A stretch of 64,000 bases of DNA, taken from positions 1,860,001-1,924,000 of the forward strand of contig NZ_CP046908.1 in NCBI RefSeq assembly GCF_009789575.1. Direction: 5' to 3'. A model generated the notes under the pieces. It was given only the letters and a program-made list of their open reading frames with translations. It searched no databases and was not told the origin of the DNA. The position numbers and the translations under genes were made by a program. The DNA is from Stappia indica (GTDB lineage: Bacteria > Pseudomonadota > Alphaproteobacteria > Rhizobiales > Stappiaceae). Shown piece after piece: positions 59,588 to 64,000 of this stretch. Positions within the stretch are counted from its first letter, which is position 1. Every line of letters begins with the position of its first letter.

Positions 59588-60604
59588 ATGAGAAAGACGC
59601 TTGCAACCGCCATCCTGGCCACCGGCATGCTGGCCGGCACCGGCGCCCTGGCGCAGGAGTTCGAGTTCACGTTCCAGTCGGTCGACCCGGCCGGCAACCC
59701 GAACTTCGCCATCCAGCAGGCCTGGACCGAGCGGGTGAAGGAAATGTCGGGCGGCCGCCTCGTCATCGAGCTGCTGCCGGTCGGCGCCGTGGTCGAGTAC
59801 AACGAGACCCAGGACGCCGTCGGCTCCGGCATTCTCGACGGCCACATCACCGATGTCAGCTACTTCTCCGGCAAGGACCCGGCCTTCGGCCTGATCGCCA
59901 ACCCGATCGGCGCCTGGTCGTCGCCCGACGAGATGTTCCGCTTCATCAACTATGGCGGCGGCCATGAGCTGATGAACGAGCTGGAAGGCCCTTATGGCCT
60001 GCGCTTCATCGGCGCCACCACGACGGGCCTGGAGGGCTTCGTCTCCGCCCGTCCGCTCGACGGCGTCGACGACCTCAAGGGCCTGAAGGTCCGCGCTCCG
60101 GAAGGCCTGATCCAGGAAGTCTTCGCCGCCGCCGGCGCGGTGCCGGTGAACCTTCCCTATTCGGAGGTCTATACCGCGCTCGACAAGGGCGTGATCGATG
60201 CCGCGGACTCCACCGTGTTCTCGACCAACCACCAGCAGGGCCTGCACAAGGTCGCCCCGCATCCGGTCTATCCCGGCTTCCACTCCATGCCGCTGGTCGA
60301 GGTGTCGATGAACCTCGACAAGTGGAACGCCCTGCCGGCCGACCTGCAGGCGATCCTCACCGTCTCGGTCCGCGACTTCGCGCAGGATTCGGTCGCGATC
60401 CTGTCGATGAACGACCTGAAGACCTATGCGGAAGCCAGTGCCGATCCGAACATCACCGTCCACAACTGGCCGGCGGACGAGCGAGCCCGGTTCCGCACCA
60501 TCGCCATGGACCAGTGGGCCAAGATCGCCGACCGTTCGGACAATGCCCGCAAGGTCTACGACACGCTGACCGCTTACCTGAAGAGCCAGGGCATGCTGAA
60601 CTGA
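59588..60604 (+). CDS. dctP: TRAP transporter periplasmic binding protein (second system)
   Basis: DctP-family protein of 338 residues with signal peptide (ATGMLAGTGALAQ). Arg in LKVRAPEG and the DAADST block fit the family; the substrate pocket differs from the first DctP, so a different acid is bound. ATG 59588 follows GGGAGGAAGACC. A terminator-like hairpin follows. Confidence 0.92.
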   Translation: MRKTLATAILATGMLAGTGALAQEFEFTFQSVDPAGNPNFAIQQAWTERVKEMSGGRLVIELLPVGAVVEYNETQDAVGSGILDGHITDVSYFSGKDPAFGLIANPIGAWSSPDEMFRFINYGGGHELMNELEGPYGLRFIGATTTGLEGFVSARPLDGVDDLKGLKVRAPEGLIQEVFAAAGAVPVNLPYSEVYTALDKGVIDAADSTVFSTNHQQGLHKVAPHPVYPGFHSMPLVEVSMNLDKWNALPADLQAILTVSVRDFAQDSVAILSMNDLKTYAEASADPNITVHNWPADERARFRTIAMDQWAKIADRSDNARKVYDTLTAYLKSQGMLN

Positions 60605-60619
60605 GCCAGGCCTGAATAT

Positions 60620-60651
60620 CCCGGGCGCATCCCCTGCGCCCGGGCCTTTTT
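60620..60651 (+). terminator. Rho-independent terminator-like hairpin after dctP
   Basis: CCCGGGCGCA-TCCCC-TGCGCCCGGG followed by CC and five T. The best terminator in the window by shape, yet it lies between dctP and dctQ; partial read-through would give excess binding protein. Confidence 0.8.
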
Positions 60652-60699
60652 GCCGAAGAACGCCCGACAGCACCGCGCCCCAGACCGGAGTGGCTCCCC

Positions 60700-61299
60700 A
60701 TGTCCGAAGCCCCGGACCCGCGTCCAGACATCGCCGGCATCGCCAACGCCCCCGCAAGGCGGCTCGAACACCTGCCGGAAGCCGGGCGGCTCGGCTGGGC
60801 CATCACCCGGATCGCACGCCTCTTCGCCATCGGCATCATCGTTGCGATGGCCGTGCTCGTGGTGGAGATCTTCCTGCGCTACGTCTTCAACTCGCCGACC
60901 ACCTGGGCGCACGAAACGACGACCTTTCTCAGCGCCCTCACCTTCATCTTCGGCGGCCTCTACTGCGTGGCGCGCAACAGCCATATCCGCGTCGTGCTGA
61001 TCTACGACCTCGTCGGCGCGCGCCTGCGCAACCTGCTCGACGTGCTGATCTCCCTCGCCTGCCTCGGCGCCAGCCTGTTCTTCGCCTGGGCCGCCTGGCT
61101 GATGGCGCGGAAGGCGGTCTATCGCCCCGACGGCAGCTTCGCGCTGGAAACCAGCGGCAGCGCCTGGAACTCGCCCGCCCCGGCGGTGCTGAAGGTGTTC
61201 CTGTTCGTCGTCCTGGTGACGATGAGCCTGCAGTTCCTGGTCCTCACCTTCAATTACCTGCGCGGCCTCGCAAGGCCTGAGAGGCACGACGATGCTTGA
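60700..61299 (+). CDS. dctQ: TRAP transporter small membrane subunit (second system)
   Basis: DctQ of 199 residues with an N-terminal cytoplasmic extension of about 30 residues and four membrane segments. WAHETTTFLSALTFIFGG is the family block. ATG 60700 follows CCGGAG. It overlaps dctM by eight bases. Confidence 0.92.
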   Translation: MSEAPDPRPDIAGIANAPARRLEHLPEAGRLGWAITRIARLFAIGIIVAMAVLVVEIFLRYVFNSPTTWAHETTTFLSALTFIFGGLYCVARNSHIRVVLIYDLVGARLRNLLDVLISLACLGASLFFAWAAWLMARKAVYRPDGSFALETSGSAWNSPAPAVLKVFLFVVLVTMSLQFLVLTFNYLRGLARPERHDDA

Positions 61300-62620
61300 C
61301 CTTCTCGACCTCGGCCTGAACCTGAAGGCGCTCGGCATCGAATACGGCACGCTGGTCCTGTTCGCCCTGCTGGTGGCCCTGCTGCTCACCGGCATGCCGC
61401 TGGCGCTGGTCACCCTGCTGGTGGCGCTGGTCTTCGCCATCGGCTGGTTCGGCCCCAATGCGGTGCCGCTGATCACCAGCCGCGTCTATTCCTTCGTCTC
61501 CTCCTTCGTCTTCGTCTCCGTGCCGATGTTCGTGCTGATGGCGGCGATCCTCGACCGCTCCGGCATCGCCCGCGACCTGTTCGACGCCATGAAGCTGGTC
61601 GGCGGGCGCCTGCGCGGCGGCGTCGCGGTGCAGACCGTCTTCGTCGCGGTGATCCTGGCGGCGATGAGCGGCATCATCGGCGGCGAGATCGTGCTGCTCG
61701 GCCTCGTCGCGCTGCCGCAGATGCTGCGCCTGGGCTACGACCGCCGGCTCGCCATCGGCGTCGTGTGCGCCGGCGGCTCGCTCGGCACCATGGTGCCGCC
61801 CTCCATCGTGCTGATCATCTACGGCCTGACCGCAAACGTGTCCGTCGGCGAGCTGTTCACCGCCGCCTTCGTGCCGGGCTTCATGCTGGCCGGGCTCTAT
61901 ATCGGCTACATCCTGTTCCGCTCCTACACCGATCCCGCAGTCGCCCCGCCGCCGCCGGAAGACCGCCCGTCCCTGTCGGAGATGCTGCCGCTGCTGAAAG
62001 GTCTGATCCTGCCCGTTCTCGTCGTGTCGGTGGTGCTCGGCTCGATCTACGGCGGCATCGCCTCGGTGACGGAGGCCTCGGCCATCGGCGTTGCCGGCGT
62101 CATCGTCTCGACGATCCTGCGGCGCGAGTTCTCCTTCTCCATGCTGCTCGACGCGGCCATGCACACGCTGGCCACCGTCGGCATGATCATGTGGATCGGC
62201 ATCGGCGCCAGCGCGCTGGTCGGCGTCTACAACCTGATGGGCGGCATCCGCTTCATCTCCTCGCTGATCACCGGCGTCTCGGACTCGCCCACCGTCATCA
62301 TCCTGCTGATGATGGGCATCCTCTTCGTGCTGGGCATGTTCCTGGACTGGGTCGGCATCGCGCTGCTGACCATGCCGATCTTCGTGCCGATCGTGATCGG
62401 CCTCGGCTACGACCCGGTCTGGTTCGGCGTGCTCTTCGCCATGAACATGCAGGTGTCTTTCCTGACGCCGCCCTTCGGACCGGCCGCCTTCTACCTCAAG
62501 AGCGTGACGCCGCCGGAGATAACGCTCGGCGAGATCTTCCGCTCGCTGGTGCCCTTCATCTGCCTGCAGGTCCTGGCAGTGGCGATCCTGATCCTCTTCC
62601 CCGGCATCGCCCTCTACTGA
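61292..62620 (+). CDS. dctM: TRAP transporter large membrane subunit (second system)
   Basis: DctM of 442 residues with about 12 segments; [18 protein letters not shown] and [18 protein letters not shown] are the conserved blocks, the latter as in the mannitol/chloroaromatic (FcbT3-like) branch. ATG 61292 overlaps dctQ. Translationally coupled. Confidence 0.94.
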   Translation: MLDLLDLGLNLKALGIEYGTLVLFALLVALLLTGMPLALVTLLVALVFAIGWFGPNAVPLITSRVYSFVSSFVFVSVPMFVLMAAILDRSGIARDLFDAMKLVGGRLRGGVAVQTVFVAVILAAMSGIIGGEIVLLGLVALPQMLRLGYDRRLAIGVVCAGGSLGTMVPPSIVLIIYGLTANVSVGELFTAAFVPGFMLAGLYIGYILFRSYTDPAVAPPPPEDRPSLSEMLPLLKGLILPVLVVSVVLGSIYGGIASVTEASAIGVAGVIVSTILRREFSFSMLLDAAMHTLATVGMIMWIGIGASALVGVYNLMGGIRFISSLITGVSDSPTVIILLMMGILFVLGMFLDWVGIALLTMPIFVPIVIGLGYDPVWFGVLFAMNMQVSFLTPPFGPAAFYLKSVTPPEITLGEIFRSLVPFICLQVLAVAILILFPGIALY

Positions 62621-62661
62621 CGTCGCCGGCCACCTGCAACACAGCCCCTTCGGATACCTTC

Positions 62662-64000
62662 ATGACGTCCACCCTCGACGGCGACTACGACTACATCATC
62701 ATCGGCGCGGGAACCGCCGGATGCGTGCTCGCCAACCGCCTGAGCGAAGACCCGCGCACCCGCGTCCTGCTGCTGGAGGCCGGCGGCAAAGACACCTATC
62801 CCTGGATCCACATCCCGGTCGGCTATCTCTACTGCATGGGCAATCCGCGCACGGACTGGATGCTGCGCACCCAGCCCGAGAACGGGCTGAACGGCCGCTC
62901 CCTCGCCTATCCGCGCGGCAAGGTGCTGGGCGGCTGCAGCTCGATCAACGGCATGATCTCCATGCGCGGACAGGCCGCCGACTATGACGGCTGGGCCGCG
63001 CTCGGCAACACCGGCTGGAGCTGGCAGGACGTGCTGCCGCATTTCCTGCGCTCGGAAGACCGGCCGGGCGGCAACGGCCCGCTGCACCGCGAGGGCGGCG
63101 AGTGGAAGGTGGCGCGGCAGCGGCTGAAATGGCAACTGCTGGAGGACGTGCAGACGGCGGCGGCGGAAATGGGCATTCCCCGCAGCAGCGACTTCAATGC
63201 CGGCGACAACGAGGGCGCCGGCTATTTCGAGGTCAACCAGAAGAACGGCCGGCGCTGGAGCGCGGCCCGCGCCTTCCTGAAGCCGGCCCTCAAGCGCCCC
63301 AACCTGCGCCTTCTCACCCATGCCGAGGTGGAGCGCATCCTCGTCGAGGACGGGCGCGCCGTCGGCGTCGCCTTCACCCGCGGCCACAGGCGGGGCGAAG
63401 CGCGCACGCGCGGCGAGGTGCTGCTGGCGGCAGGTGCGATCCACTCGCCGGCGCTGCTGGAGCGGTCCGGCATCGGCCAGGGCGCGCGGCTGAAGGAGGC
63501 CGGCATCGACGTCGTGCAGCACATGGAGGAGGTCGGCGAGAACCTGCAGGACCACCTGCAGCTGCGCATGGTGTTCCGCGTCGAGAACGCGCTGACGCTG
63601 AACCAGATCGCCAACTCGCTGACCGGCAAGATCGCCATGGCGGCGGAATATCTGTGGCGCCGCTCGGGCCCGTTGTCGATGGCTCCGAGCCAGCTCGGCA
63701 TCTTCACCCGCAGCGGCCCGGACCAGGCAACGCCGGATCTGGAATACCACATCCAGCCGCTCTCCACCGACCGGCTCGGCGAGCCGCTGCACCCCTATCC
63801 CGCCGTCACCGTGTCCGTGTGCAACCTGCGCCCCGAAAGCCGGGGCAGCGTGCACCTGTCGCCCGGCAGGCCGCACGACCCGCCGCAGATCGCGCCGAAC
63901 TACCTGGCAACGTCCGGCGACCGCGAGATCGCCCGCCGCTCGCTGCGCCATGCCCGCAAGCTGATGACCATGCCAACCTTGCGCAAATACGCGCCGCAAG
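62662..64000 (+). CDS. GMC-family oxidoreductase, choline/alcohol dehydrogenase-like (partial)
   Basis: Flavoprotein cut by the right edge after 446 codons (family usually 530-560). FAD-binding [20 protein letters not shown] at 12-31, [15 protein letters not shown], and [15 protein letters not shown] are the three GMC signatures; the catalytic His pair lies beyond the window. It resembles choline and polyethylene-glycol/alcohol dehydrogenases. Following a 2-hydroxyacid dehydrogenase and a TRAP system, it probably oxidises an alcohol group of the imported compound or a precursor. Confidence 0.93.
   Translation, partial: MTSTLDGDYDYIIIGAGTAGCVLANRLSEDPRTRVLLLEAGGKDTYPWIHIPVGYLYCMGNPRTDWMLRTQPENGLNGRSLAYPRGKVLGGCSSINGMISMRGQAADYDGWAALGNTGWSWQDVLPHFLRSEDRPGGNGPLHREGGEWKVARQRLKWQLLEDVQTAAAEMGIPRSSDFNAGDNEGAGYFEVNQKNGRRWSAARAFLKPALKRPNLRLLTHAEVERILVEDGRAVGVAFTRGHRRGEARTRGEVLLAAGAIHSPALLERSGIGQGARLKEAGIDVVQHMEEVGENLQDHLQLRMVFRVENALTLNQIANSLTGKIAMAAEYLWRRSGPLSMAPSQLGIFTRSGPDQATPDLEYHIQPLSTDRLGEPLHPYPAVTVSVCNLRPESRGSVHLSPGRPHDPPQIAPNYLATSGDREIARRSLRHARKLMTMPTLRKYAPQ

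Noticed and set aside
1-64000. tRNA, rRNA or phage/insertion-sequence genes
   Set aside because: I looked for tRNA T-loop signatures in gaps, rRNA-like stretches, transposase and integrase motifs and saw none.

Overview
The window looks like a chromosomal stretch from a GC-rich alphaproteobacterium, most likely a member of the Hyphomicrobiales (Rhizobiales) near Stappia or its relatives. This rests on general character: EcfG-type promoters, a NepR-like protein, HWE kinase, TRAP transporters, and Ku/LigD repair. The exact genus is a guess. There is no rRNA, tRNA, CRISPR array, phage gene or transposase that I can see.

Layout. (1) 1-7.8 kb, minus strand: a solute-sensing and uptake set. A PgtC-like binding protein, a histidine kinase and a sigma-54-dependent response regulator overlap each other. 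They lie upstream of a second, paralogous binding protein and an FbpB-type ABC permease cut by the window edge, with a sigma-54-like promoter between the two halves. (2) 8.0-12.9 kb, plus strand: a DeoR regulator and a three-component ABC importer of the type annotated for 2-aminoethylphosphonate. (3) 13.1-47.6 kb: a stress island (below). (4) 47.8-49.2 kb: a membrane protein of the lysylphosphatidylglycerol-synthase type and a small hypothetical protein. (5) 49.2-56.4 kb, minus strand: a tightly overlapping operon dctP-dctQ-dctM-pyrK-pyrD-amidohydrolase-pyrC, which I read as uptake and breakdown of orotate or dihydroorotate, with a divergent XRE-type regulator. (6) 57.6-64 kb: a GntR regulator, then a 2-hydroxyacid dehydrogenase, a second TRAP transporter and a GMC oxidoreductase cut by the right edge.

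The stress island is the main result. I found 21 intergenic copies of the pattern GGAAC-N16/17-NGTT, the promoter signature of the alphaproteobacterial general stress sigma factor EcfG (RpoE2/SigT), in the right orientation and usually 25-100 bases before a start codon. Two further copies have one change in the -10 element. They precede genes for an ECF sigma factor, a protein with a NepR-like (anti-EcfG) motif, a CBS protein, BON proteins, Cu/Zn superoxide dismutase, CtaG, an otsA-ku-ligD operon, a second ku, a periplasmic three-subunit sugar/gluconate-type dehydrogenase, a PRC-barrel protein, a ferritin-like DUF892 protein and about ten very small proteins. Six pairs of these promoters are head to head. 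An HWE kinase lies at the left edge of the island. No PhyR-type response regulator is in the window.

Together the island would give trehalose synthesis, end-joining DNA repair, superoxide removal, an alternative cytochrome oxidase and cell-envelope changes under one sigma factor, with a sigma factor and a candidate anti-sigma protein encoded inside the island and apparently under the same control. Functions are assigned from motifs and remembered family patterns; no database search was run.
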